Assembly (NCBI GenBank): GCA_015680685.1
Contig: MNCI01004113.1
Coordinates: 343,396 to 407,395 of the forward strand
Direction of reading: 5' to 3'
DNA: 64,000 bases
From: Gnetum montanum
Taxonomy: Eukaryota; Streptophyta; Gnetopsida; Gnetales; Gnetaceae
Part shown: piece after piece, positions 55,500-64,000 of the stretch
How the letters are laid out: each line of letters starts with the position of its first letter
How positions within the stretch are numbered: position 1 is the first letter of the stretch
Translations under genes and position numbers: made by a program
The notes under the pieces: model-generated
The model's database searches: none
Told to the model about the DNA's origin: nothing
What the model saw: only the letters and a program-made list of their open reading frames with translations

Positions 55500-57060
55500 A
55501 AGGATCAAAGAAATCATAAGTGAATTTAATAAAAAAAAATATATTGAAGTAGAAGCCTTAATTGGTCAAAATCACCTTCAAAAATATGGTGAATAAAGAA
55601 AAACCTTCTTTTATGATGAAATTTTATCAAGAAAAGCTAGGATGATGGTGTGATGCATGTGGATGATTTTGCAAACAACTTAGAAAAGCTACACTTACTA
55701 CTTTTGAGGAGGCTTTATCCAATCAAGGCTTCATCAAGGATTTGGTAGATTACAAACCCATGTCATTTCAACAATCAAAGTATGTTGCTCATGAGAAGCA
55801 AGAGCTTCATGATATGATTGCAGAGGAAGAGTACAAGTGCATACATGCTAAGAAGCAAGAGGTCCTTCTCCTAGAGACCATTGCTATAACCTAAATCATT
55901 CTATAGGAATGAGTCCCATGCATCCTTTTCCATGGGGCCTAAGATACAATTATGGGAACCTAAAATAGTTTATCATATCACATTTATCTTACCTTCATTT
56001 AAATAAAGGTTTTGATTGTTCAAATAAGCCATTGTTCTCCTAGACCTATTAAGGTCAAATTCATGAAGTGATTTACATCCCACTTAAAGGCATTGGAAAG
56101 AGAAGAATTAAAAATGTTTATATGATTAGTATTTCTACATTTAATGGGTAGTAGCATGATGATTCATAACTTCATGTTCAAATATTTAGCATTACTTGTA
56201 AGCTACAAGGGTTGAATAGTGAGTGAAAAAAATTCTCTCTTTTTCTACACACTCACTAATTATGCTAAAACATTCTATCAAGCTCTTCCAGCCAATTCCA
56301 TCTATTCTTGGACAAACATGTTAAAAGCTTTTAATGTTAGGTTTCAATCGTATGCCTAAGTTGAAAATCTTAGAAAGAAGATAGCCAAATGAAAGAAAGA
56401 TATTAATGAATCATTATATGTGGTTATGAAATAATAAAATTGCATGTTCAATCAGTGTCTAAATCATGGGTTCAACAAACATGATTAATTAATGCACCTG
56501 GTAAAAGTACAATGGATGTAAATCCATGAAAGAGTTTATAGGTATGTCTTAGATAATCTTTACTAGAAGTTAATGGCTTAAATTGTAGTTATGTTATATG
56601 TTATGACTAAATTAAAAGTTTAATGACATAAGCATGCTAATGTGGGTGAAGTTAACACAAGTCTCCAATGTCAGAAGGATGTAAATATTGTTGACTATAT
56701 GACATAATATTATGATATTCTTAAAGTCCTTGTAAAAGAAAACATAAAAACTAAGAAGAATTTAGCAAACCTTGCTAATGTAGTTGATAAGGTTTGAGAC
56801 ATATTAAATCAAAAAATGACATCAGGTCTCAAGGATTTAGAAAATAGATTTTTTAAAGTGGTTGTGAAATTAGTTACACTATAAGGTACGACTAATGAAA
56901 GCAAGAAAAAGGGTAAGAGGCCTTACCCTAATTGGATATCTTACCCTTATGATCCATTTCTTTAGTTGTAGGTAGTAACATCAATAATGTATGAAGCCTA
57001 ATCCTTGGAACTTGACACCTTGAAGTGCCCTCTCAACTATGTAATAAATTTCATTATATC
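55500..57060 (+). pseudogene. Element H gag relic
   Basis: QSKYVAHEKQELHDMIAEEE (about 55780-55840), MMIHNFMFKYLALLVSYKG, YAKTFYQALPANSIYSWTNM and LKAFNVRFQSYA (about 56255-56350), then VENLRKKIAK and KKDINESLYVVMK, and MFNQCLNHGFNKHD. This is the classical plant gypsy gag: A..F...LP..SI.SW..M...F...F, then lysine-rich helices. The tail reads KKKGKRPYPNWISYPYDPF. It is cut at about 57069 by the LTR of element B. Same family as 13290-14787. Confidence 0.78.
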
Positions 57061-57069
57061 ATCCTCCTT

Positions 57070-57580
57070 TGTGGCATCCCAGTCCTAGATATCATAAAAA
57101 TATGAACACTTAATTTATTGCATTCATCGTTTTCTTAGATAATATACTAGAGACATTATAAATATTTAAAAAGGAATTAATTGGTAAATAAATAATTAGT
57201 ACTAAAGAATGAATTAAGAAAAAAATAAAAAAATTTATTAATAGAAAAGAGTAGTATAATTCCCTTTAGGCTGTCTTCCTATGCCACTTAAGCCTTAGAG
57301 GCAATCTAGCACTACCACCATGGTTAGGCTATCCTGCTTAAGGGGTGATCAGTCCCTTTTTGTCCTACATCACCCAGCTCCCATTACTTGCCTCTCCTGG
57401 CTCTGCAACTCCATGCCTGGCATGACCTCTAACCCCATCCTTAAATGACATAGGTTAAACACTTTCCCAAGGGACACATGAATAATCATAACTCCTCATA
57501 ATGATATGGCCCTTTATTTGAAGGTTAATTACATTGTGTACAATTGTTTCCATCCATAACAAGGGATAGGATGTTATAAC
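57070..57580 (-). repeat. Element B 3' LTR
   Basis: Minus strand, from GTTATAACATCCTATCCC to GGGATGCCACA, about 511 bases. Shares with element A GGCATGACCTCTAAC (reverse), CATGGTGGTAGTGCTAGATT-like and CAAGTAATGGGAGCTGGGTG-like blocks. Confidence 0.82.
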
Positions 57581-57592
57581 CTACCCCCTTTA
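57581..57592 (-). other. Element B polypurine tract
   Basis: The minus strand reads TAAAGGGGGTAG directly before the 3' LTR. Confidence 0.8.
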
Positions 57593-57799
57593 GGCATCTA
57601 GCTAATCCTCAAGTGCTTCCTCTATATCTAGCTACTTAGTTGCTGCTTCATTGGTATGCTCCTCAGCTTCATTTTCTTTATTTTCCTCATTATCATCTAT
57701 ACAAATAGAAGATCAAAAATTATAAAACATAATTTATTACATGCATAATAAATATAATTTATCATTCAATATCATGATGCTCAAAAATTGTAGGGTAAG

Positions 57800-59230
57800 T
57801 ATTTAAATAAAACTTCCTATTTTCCCGAGTCTGTTGATCATAATTTGACCATTGAACAAGTACTTTATTGATAGTTTTATTGCATAATTTCTTGGTTCAT
57901 TGATTCTTAATAGCAATGGGTTTAACTTAAAAGCTAGTGTTGGATCATAATGGCAAAGTATTCCAATATAACACATATGGTACATCATTTTCATCAAATT
58001 TCTTTAGCAATCTCACATGAAAAACTTGATGAATTTTCAAGGTTGCCAAAAGATTCAACCAACATGCTACTTCACCAATTCTTTCAGAGATTTCAAAAGG
58101 TCCACAAAATCTAGGTGCCAATTTAGTATATTTTCCTAGTTTAAGAGAACTTCTGGTAGGTTTTACTCTTAGTAATACTTGATCTCCTACTTGGAATTCT
58201 TTTTTAATTCAATGTTGATCTGCATATCCTTTATATTTATCTTGGGTAGCTTGTAAATTTTGTTTAACCCTTATGACAATGTTTTCCATTATTTTCATTT
58301 CTTCTTCCTTTCATTCCATTCTTAAGGTTGGATTTGCCCAAGTTAGTGGTGTACAACAATTACATCCATATACTACTTCGAATGGTGGTCAATGTATGGA
58401 ACCCTGATAATTGTTATTATAGGAAAATTCTACCAGATGCAAATAATCATCCCATGTTTTTGGTCTACTACCGACATAGCTTCATAAGATATCTTCTAAT
58501 ATTCTATTTACATGTTTAGTTTGTCCATCAATCTCAAGGTGATAAGCTGTGCTAAATTTCAACTAGGTTTCAAGTTCTTGGAAGAGATTTTTCTAGAATT
58601 TAGATATGAACTTGGGATCTCCATCCAAAGTGATAGATTTTGGACAACCATGCAATAAAAATACTTCACATATGAATTTTCAAAATACTGCCTTTGTATA
58701 TTTCAAGGCTATAAAATGTGCCATCTTTGATAGATGATCAACCACTACAAAAATTAACATATTTTCCTTTTTGATTATTGGAAATTACACAATGAAATCC
58801 ATAGTGATATCTTTCCATTTCTAGGTTGGGACTTCCAGAGGTTGTAATAATTCACTGGGTTTCCTCTATTCGAATTTTATTCTTTGACACGTTGGACAAT
58901 TTTTAATGTATGAGGACACATCATTATTCATTCTAGGCCAAAAATAAGATTTTCAAATTATCATATAGGTCTTAATATAACTTGGGTCTCCTACATATGG
59001 TACTTCGTCTGCTTTACAAAACAACCTTAGTCTCCAATTTCCTTCTAGTATACATACTTTTTATCCTTTCATCAATAAACCATTGGAGGTAAGTTGGTAT
59101 CAAGGCTCATAGGAAATATTGGTTAAAATATTTTTAAAATAAGGATATTTTTTTATTTGTTCCTTGATTTCTTCTTCTATAGGGGTCGTTACCACACCTA
59201 TAATCAAGTTCCACATTCAACTAAGGGCAT
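57800..59230 (-). pseudogene. Element B integrase relic
   Basis: Minus-strand pieces follow the gypsy integrase order: an N-terminal part near 59000-58900, core with FVVVDHLSKMAHF-like reading at about 58760-58700, a region coding for SISYHPQ-like sequence near 58500, then PFEVVYG-like coding around 58375, and a C-terminal part around 58200-57960 (PSRRSSITKSKTY..., KIHQVFHVRLL). Frames change often; the catalytic acids cannot all be checked by eye. No chromodomain is seen. Confidence 0.6.
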
Positions 59231-59720
59231 TGACTACCACATTTTTTTACCAGGAATATATTTGATTTCAAAATCATATTCAGCCAATAATTATATCCAT
59301 CACCTTTGATGAGTATTCAAAATAGGCTATCTTTGCAAATATTCTAAACTTTTATGATTATTTTTTAGTACAAACCTTTCTTCCCAAAGATAATGTCTCC
59401 AAACTTTTAGAGCATGAGTAATTGCTAGTAATTCTTAATCATGGGTTGAGTAATTTACCTTGGCTCCTTGTGATTTATGAGATTCATAACATACCACTTT
59501 GTCTTCTTGTAAAAGAACTACACCAATTCCTATTTCATAGGCATCCATGGATACTTCAAATGGTAATTCTTCATCCAGAATTCTCAAAATAGGTGTTGTT
59601 GTAAGTAACATCTTTAATCTAAAAAACTATTCCCTACATTTTTCATCAAACTTGGACACACATTTCTCTTGCAAAAGGTCAGTTAATGGGGATACCAAGG
59701 TAGAATAATATTTAATAAAA
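59231..59720 (-). pseudogene. Element B RNase H relic
   Basis: From about 59560 to 59250 the minus strand includes VVLLQEDKVVCYESHKSQ, NYSTHD, LRVWRHYLWEERFVLKNNHK and SLEYLQR, then LAEYDFEIKYIPGKK near 59270, matching gypsy RNase H: ..VL.Q....V.Y.S, NY..HDLE, W RHYL, DHKSL, YDF.I.Y.PGK. Confidence 0.7.
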
Positions 59721-60420
59721 CATCGATAAAACTAGCTAAACCTAAGAAGCTTCGAACTGCTATAACATCTTTTAATTTAGGCTAGTCTTGGATCACACTA
59801 ATTTTTGCTGGATCTACATGTAATCCTTTCTTGGAAACTATATGTTCTAAGTATGAAACTTCTTCCTTAAAGAGTTCACATTCACTCAATTTAGCTTTTA
59901 ACTGATGCTCTTTAAGAATTTTCATTATAATTTTCAAATGTTTGATATGTGCTTCTCTTGACATAGAATAAACAAGTATATCATCCATAAATACTATAAC
60001 AAATTGATCAAGATATTCATGAAAAATATTATTCATTAATGCCATGAATGTTATAGTTGCATTAGTTAATTCAAACAACATTACAAAAAATTCGTATAAC
60101 CCATATCTGGTTCTAAAAGAGGTTTTCTCAATATCTTTCTCCTTGATCCTTATTTGATGATAATCTAATTTTAAATCAATATTTAAGAAACAACATATGC
60201 CCATACATTGATCAAAAAAATCATCAATCCTAGGCAAGGGATAAGTATTTTTAATTGTCACTTTATTCAATGCTCTATAATCAATGCATAATTTTAGTGT
60301 ACCATCTTTCTTTTTAACGAATAAGACTGGTGCACCCCAAGGTGATATGCTAGGTCTAATTTTTTCTTATTCCAATAATTGGTCTAATTGTGCTTTTAAT
60401 TATCTAAATTTAGAAGTAGA
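59721..60420 (-). pseudogene. Element B reverse transcriptase relic
   Basis: A 162-codon open frame (60270-59782) covers most of the palm: [40 protein letters not shown] (catalytic Asp within the usual FSKIDL..GYHQI motif), [53 protein letters not shown] (the F-M-D-D catalytic pair intact) and [20 protein letters not shown]. Upstream (to 60420) the fingers with [17 protein letters not shown] are broken by stops. It is the best preserved pol piece here. The Asn-Ala of TNAP has become TNAT. Confidence 0.88.
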
Positions 60421-60559
60421 AAATCTATAAGGAGCTTTTGAAATAAGTTGTGTACTAGAAAAAATATCAATGTTATGATAGATAGTTCTTTTTGGAGGTA
60501 GTTCTCTAGTTTCACCAAATATTGAATCTTTATATTCATTAAGTTATTTAGGATCTTAG

Positions 60560-61130
60560 TATCTAAAGATTTCTAAGGTTGGGTTATTTTGACAACCAAC
60601 ATCATAGCACCCTTTTTGACTAATCTTTTAGCTTTCTTAATAGTTATCTTAAGAATTTTCTTTGTTGTTCCTACCCCCCTTAGAACTCTGACTTCATTAA
60701 TGGTTGGAACTTTTAAAATGCAAGTTCCAAAGTGGGCAGTGATATCAAATTTTTGTAGGAAAGACATTTCAAAAATTTCATCAACATTACCTAGTTCAAA
60801 TTCAAAAAATTCATCAACAACAAGCATGTTCTGCAAGGTAAAGTTAATTTCTCCATTTTTTGTATGCTTGCTCACAGTTGTTCCATCTACCAGTTCTATG
60901 TTAATAATTTTCTTGGATGGTAAACTTAATTTTAATTAATTAATTAACTTTGGAGAAATAAAATTATCATAGGCACCACTATCAATCAAAAATTTAATTT
61001 GTTTTCCTTTAATTAAACCATCAAAAATTAGTAAAGAAAATTGAAATTTACACAAGCCTAATTTAGTTGATGCAAATATCTTCTTCATGGTTGTGGTGGT
61101 GGTTGGAATTTTTCCTTTGTTCATGTTTGG
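60560..61130 (-). pseudogene. Element B aspartic protease relic
   Basis: A 62-codon open frame (61124-60936) contains FDGLIKGKQIKFLIDSGAYD followed by NFISPKLIN, a gypsy protease active site (D-S-G intact). After a TAA/TTAA run it continues near 60875-60573 with SKHTKNGEINFTLQNMLVVD, NVDEIFEMSFLQKFDITAHF. It matures Gag-Pol. Stops separate it from gag and RT. Confidence 0.78.
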
Positions 61131-62340
61131 GTTGGATTTTTTATTTCTGATTTGGTTGGTCCTTTGTATTTTTGCTCGAAATTTTGGGCAATCTCATTTG
61201 AAATGATGTTCTCGCCACAAAAAACCTCTTGATCCTAATCAAGCTTTTTTGGTTGATTTCTCCTCTACCATTGCTTATGGAAAGGTTTCTTGTCAAAGGG
61301 TAACTCATATTTGATTCAATTCCTCGTAATCCTTAGTAATTCTATATGCTTCATTGATGGTTTGAGGATTATGGGCTCATGTTTGGGAACATAGTTGAGC
61401 ATGTAGTCCTCCAATGAATTTTCAAGCTAATTCTCCCTCATCCTGGTAACTTACATACTAAGAAAGATCACATAATTCCTTGTAGTAATCATCTACGGAT
61501 TACTTTCCTAATCTTAAGAAATCAAATTTCATTTCGTGCTCTTTGAGGAAAGAATCAAGAACGAATTTTTGTTCAAAATCTCAACAAAAATTAAGTGAAT
61601 TTGTAATCAAACCCTAAGATCTTATTCCATTCCACCATGTTGCTGCAAGTCCTCTTAAATACGAGATAACTTCTAAACATTAATGGCTTGACAAATTCAA
61701 CATATCAAAGTAATTTTTCATTGTATCAAGCTAATCCTTTACCTTAGCACTAGATCTAGGGGATCTATCATAATGATCTAATTTTACTTTCTTATCATGA
61801 ACTTGTGTCAACAATTCTCTAGATGGATTAAGCTAGTTCCCATATTCCTCACCTTCAGTTTTACTTCTATGGCCTACAAGTGAAATTTTAGCATCATGTC
61901 CACTAGTAGGTGGAGGTTGTGTTTGGTATGAATCCTTCAGGGGAGGTTGATCTTGATCTTGATGTTGTTCCCTAAGTAGACCATGGATAGGATTTGAAAG
62001 CTAAATGAGATGGTTAGTTAATTACTTGATGGAATCTGTAAAGAAATCCAACTTTCCTTACATGTCTACCATTTATCCTCTAAACTCTAGGACAATTTTC
62101 TATTTTCCTTAGACATATTTTGCATCTCTGTCCTAAACCCCTAGTTTAAGTGATGAAGTTATTCTTGAACACCCTTGATCTTATTAATTTGATCTTCAAG
62201 GGCATTCATCTGGTCATTGACTCGGGCTTCCATTTCTCTCCAATTTATTCTTCACGTTCTAGACATCGATAAGTTGAAAAAATAAGGTATGTTGATAATC
62301 CTTAGCTTCTATTGCCCTTTTTATGGGTCTCAAAATTTTT
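61131..62340 (-). pseudogene. Element B gag relic
   Basis: The N-terminal part at about 62240-62060 encodes MEARVNDQMNALEDQINKIK, then (after TAA) LHHLN and TEMQNMSKENRKL, a coiled-coil start. The core around 61900-61400 is frame-shifted but keeps W..Y..-type gag blocks (near 61620-61600) and a Q/E-rich helix. A zinc knuckle remnant, REHHFK-stop-DCPKFRAKIQ (about 61210-61165), keeps the His and last Cys; the first two Cys are lost. A basic, Asn/Lys-rich tail (IRNKKSNPNMNKGKIP) leads into protease. Confidence 0.72.
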
Positions 62341-62576
62341 AGTTGTAGAAGAAGTTGATACTATCATATATTTCTTATGGAGCACCAAATCCTAATTATT
62401 TTTTGGACCTAAAATAATTAATTAAATGCTAAATTTCTATAATCTAAAACTAAATCTAACCATTCAATTAAATTTGAAAGGTTCAAATCTATTGAAATCA
62501 ATTTTTGTTTGGTTAAAAATAGACTCCAGATTCAAAAGTTATAGTCATTTTAAGTTTACAAACTTTCACATTTTTC
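62341..62576 (-). other. Element B leader next to gag
   Basis: Non-coding; the minus strand shares TATAACTTTTGAATCTGGAG with element A at 49900-49925. The short plus-strand open frame at 62426-62674 is spurious. Confidence 0.5.
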
Positions 62577-62669
62577 AAAACTTCTTGAGAGGTCACCCAT
62601 TCCAGTTCTACTCAAGGACGTGCATGCTTAATGATAAAATTTTTATTTCTCTTGTTATCATAGCACCAA
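62577..62669 (-). ncRNA. 5S rRNA-like segment in element B leader
   Basis: The minus strand reads TTGGTGCTATGATAACAAGA, then ATTAAGCATGCACGTCCTTG, AGTAGAACTGGAATGGGTGA and CCTCTCAAGAAGTTTT. Plant 5S rRNA has GGTGCGATCATACCAGC, GTTAAGCGTGCTTGGGCGAG, AGTAGTACTAGGATGGGTGA and CCTCCTGGGAAGTCCT. Order and spacing agree over about 95 bases, including the 5' end that is weak in element A. It covers the internal promoter region; the A box part is eroded. Confidence 0.75.
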
Positions 62670-64000
62670 TTTGAATTTTTATACATAATTTAGTGTGTTT
62701 TCTTTTTAACCTAATAATTATGGACACAAATTTTTTTTGAAATTTTTCCATTAGTTGATAGGAATTTCAAAATTCTCATTAGTTGTCAAAAAAAATTTGA
62801 TTTTTCCATCTATTGACAAACAACCCATTCCAAGGTCCACATAGAAACACTGGAGGTGATGGTCAGCAGCACTGGAGATGGTGATTAGTGACACTAGAGG
62901 TAATGATCAGTGGTGCTCAAGGTAGTCATAGGCAGTGTTAAAGGTAGTGATCGACAGTGCTGAAGGTAATGATTGGTGACACTGGATGCAATCATCAGTA
63001 GTGTTGAAGATAGTGATCAACAGTGCTCAAGGAAATGATCAGTGATGTGCATGGTAGGCAGTAGGCAAGAAATAGGTGGGTAGCAATTGTAGGTGTGGCA
63101 TGGTGTAGGTAAGCAAGATGTGGTGCAATGCAAATGATGCGATGCAATAAGCATGGCATGATGCGGTGCAAGTGGGTGTAGTTTAGGCAGGCATGGTGCA
63201 GTGCAACATAGTGTAAGGGTAGGTTCATCATGGTTTATAATGATGTGCAGTGATGTGAACACACATGCAAGGCTTTCTGGTGCCCTTTTAAGGCTAGCCT
63301 TCCACAATCGCAACCTTGCTACAGTTGGTCGCAGGCCTGGCCACAGCTTACCGTAGGCCTAGTTGCTACTAGTCATAGAAAAAATAATTTTTCTTAAAAT
63401 AGAAAAATAAAAATGAAATATTGGAGCAACAAAACATGATAGACAACTATTGGATGATGGTCTCTGATGAAGAAGATGATGACAACTAGAAGACCAACCA
63501 CAAGAAGTTGGAGGACTATACCATGGGATTCGACACAGGTGCTCAAGCTGGCAAGGATGGTGACATATACACCATCACCACAGCTGCCAATGATGATGAC
63601 CCATAGACTCTAAAATGAGGTAGCCTACACTATAGCATGACGTAAAAGAAAGCAACACACAGTAGAGTGGTGAAAACAGTGGAGGTATGCAGATGGGTGA
63701 AATATGAAAACAAACAGGCGAAATCAAATGGGCAATGCAATGTAGTGCCCTTGGGGCTAGCCCAAGGACTAGTCCGTGGCCACTAGCCATGACAAATAGT
63801 AAGCTATGACTATTACAGCTGCGGCCCTTCTAAGGGCTTTGCAGCCTTTAAAAATTGTTATTTGTTTATTTATTTATTTTATAATTTTTTTAAATATTAG
63901 GGCTTGATTTTGAAACCAAGACCTCCTACCTGATTTTGTTTTAAATTTAAAATTAAAAATCATTTTTATTTACAAAAATAATATGTTTTTTTATTCTTTA
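62670..64000 (-). repeat. Element B leader module
   Basis: Reverse-complement counterpart of 48300-49750: the ttagttgataggaattt end (62752), the 24-bp minisatellite (62840-63050), a GC-richer CAT/GCA-rich block (63050-63240), and ggccacagcttaccgtaggc / gtggccactagccatgac words (63330-63360, 63775-63800). It continues beyond the window. Minus-strand open frames at 62995-63313 and 63575-63790, rich in His, Leu and Cys, follow from the repeat and are not genes. Confidence 0.7.
62840..63050 (-). repeat. 24-bp minisatellite, element B copy
   Basis: About nine units near agtgctcaaggtagtgatcggc in plus orientation, period 24; more diverged than 49400-49622. Confidence 0.78.

Larger units (their letters stand above)
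57070..64000 (-). mobile_element. Element B: Ty3/gypsy retrotransposon, 5' end beyond the window
   Basis: Minus strand, 5' to 3': leader (from outside to about 62340), gag, protease, RT, RNase H, integrase, polypurine tract and 3' LTR. The leader and LTR are those of element A. The 5' LTR is not in the window. All coding parts contain stops or shifts. Confidence 0.83.

Noticed and set aside
62350-62400. 5' LTR end and primer site of element B just upstream of gag
   Set aside because: A weak TAGTATCA match exists, but no LTR sequence adjoins it; comparison with element A puts the LTR beyond the repeat leader, outside the window.
63017-63313. 98-codon minus-strand open frame rich in His, Cys and Leu
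   Set aside because: Part of the element B leader repeat block; no domain, and overlapping frames are equally open.

Overview
This window reads as AT-rich nuclear DNA (about two-thirds A+T by eye) from a land plant with a large genome full of decayed transposons. A gymnosperm or other large, slow-turnover genome is my best guess, from how old and deeply nested the insertions are. I find no intact, evidently functional host gene. What can be recognised is at least seven Ty3/gypsy-type LTR retrotransposons or pieces of them, a PIF1-type helicase relic, a DNA-transposon transposase relic, a LINE tail, tRNA-derived SINEs, a long hairpin repeat, and fragments of four plant-type genes or coding regions (HOTHEAD-like GMC oxidoreductase, SAUR, CCR4-type deadenylase, and one unrecognised). 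Where a stop interrupts a recognisable frame, it is very often where CAG, CAA, CGA or TGG is expected. That is the mark of long-term cytosine methylation and deamination.

Layout, left to right. 1-4.2 kb: a Gly/Arg-rich ORF end, a GMC-oxidoreductase fragment, a PIF1 helicase relic with a 163-base assembly gap, a 482-bp palindrome and an unrecognised coding relic. 4.2-11.3 kb: LTR-like sequence and two direct copies of a CATGGT-rich repeat, one next to a tRNA-Met-type primer site. 11.3-13.0 kb: tRNA-derived SINE copies and a minus-strand IS1595/ISXO2-like (Merlin-type) transposase relic. 13.3-15.2 kb: a minus-strand gag with a tRNA-Asp-type primer site and an LTR piece (element H'). 15.2-29.7 kb: element E (plus strand), carrying a putative solo LTR inside pol and, inside its 3' LTR, element C (minus strand), bounded exactly by the 5-bp duplication CTAGT. 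32.5-43.8 kb: element D, related to C but with pol, interrupted by about 3 kb that contains a SAUR pseudogene. 44.0-47.2 kb: an LTR-like promoter piece and a decayed 'putative plant transposon protein' ORF. 47.2-52.8 kb: element A, whose gag-pol is replaced by an apparently intronless CCR4 deadenylase copy. 53.6-57.1 kb: LINE tail, Tat-like protease and RNase H pieces (G), and a second gag of the H type. 57.1-64.0 kb: element B (minus strand), a gag-pol relic sharing LTR and leader with A and running off the window.

How the parts relate. C and D are one family: C lost pol and is non-autonomous, while D keeps protease, RT, RNase H and integrase relics. H and H' are two copies of another tRNA-Asp-primed family. 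A and B form a third family whose leader carries a 24-bp tandem repeat and a 5S-rRNA-like segment. B is the protein-coding form; A carries the host deadenylase sequence instead of gag-pol. The observations I rate highest are the Merlin-like transposase in a plant context, the CCR4 transduction, and the 5S-like leader segment.
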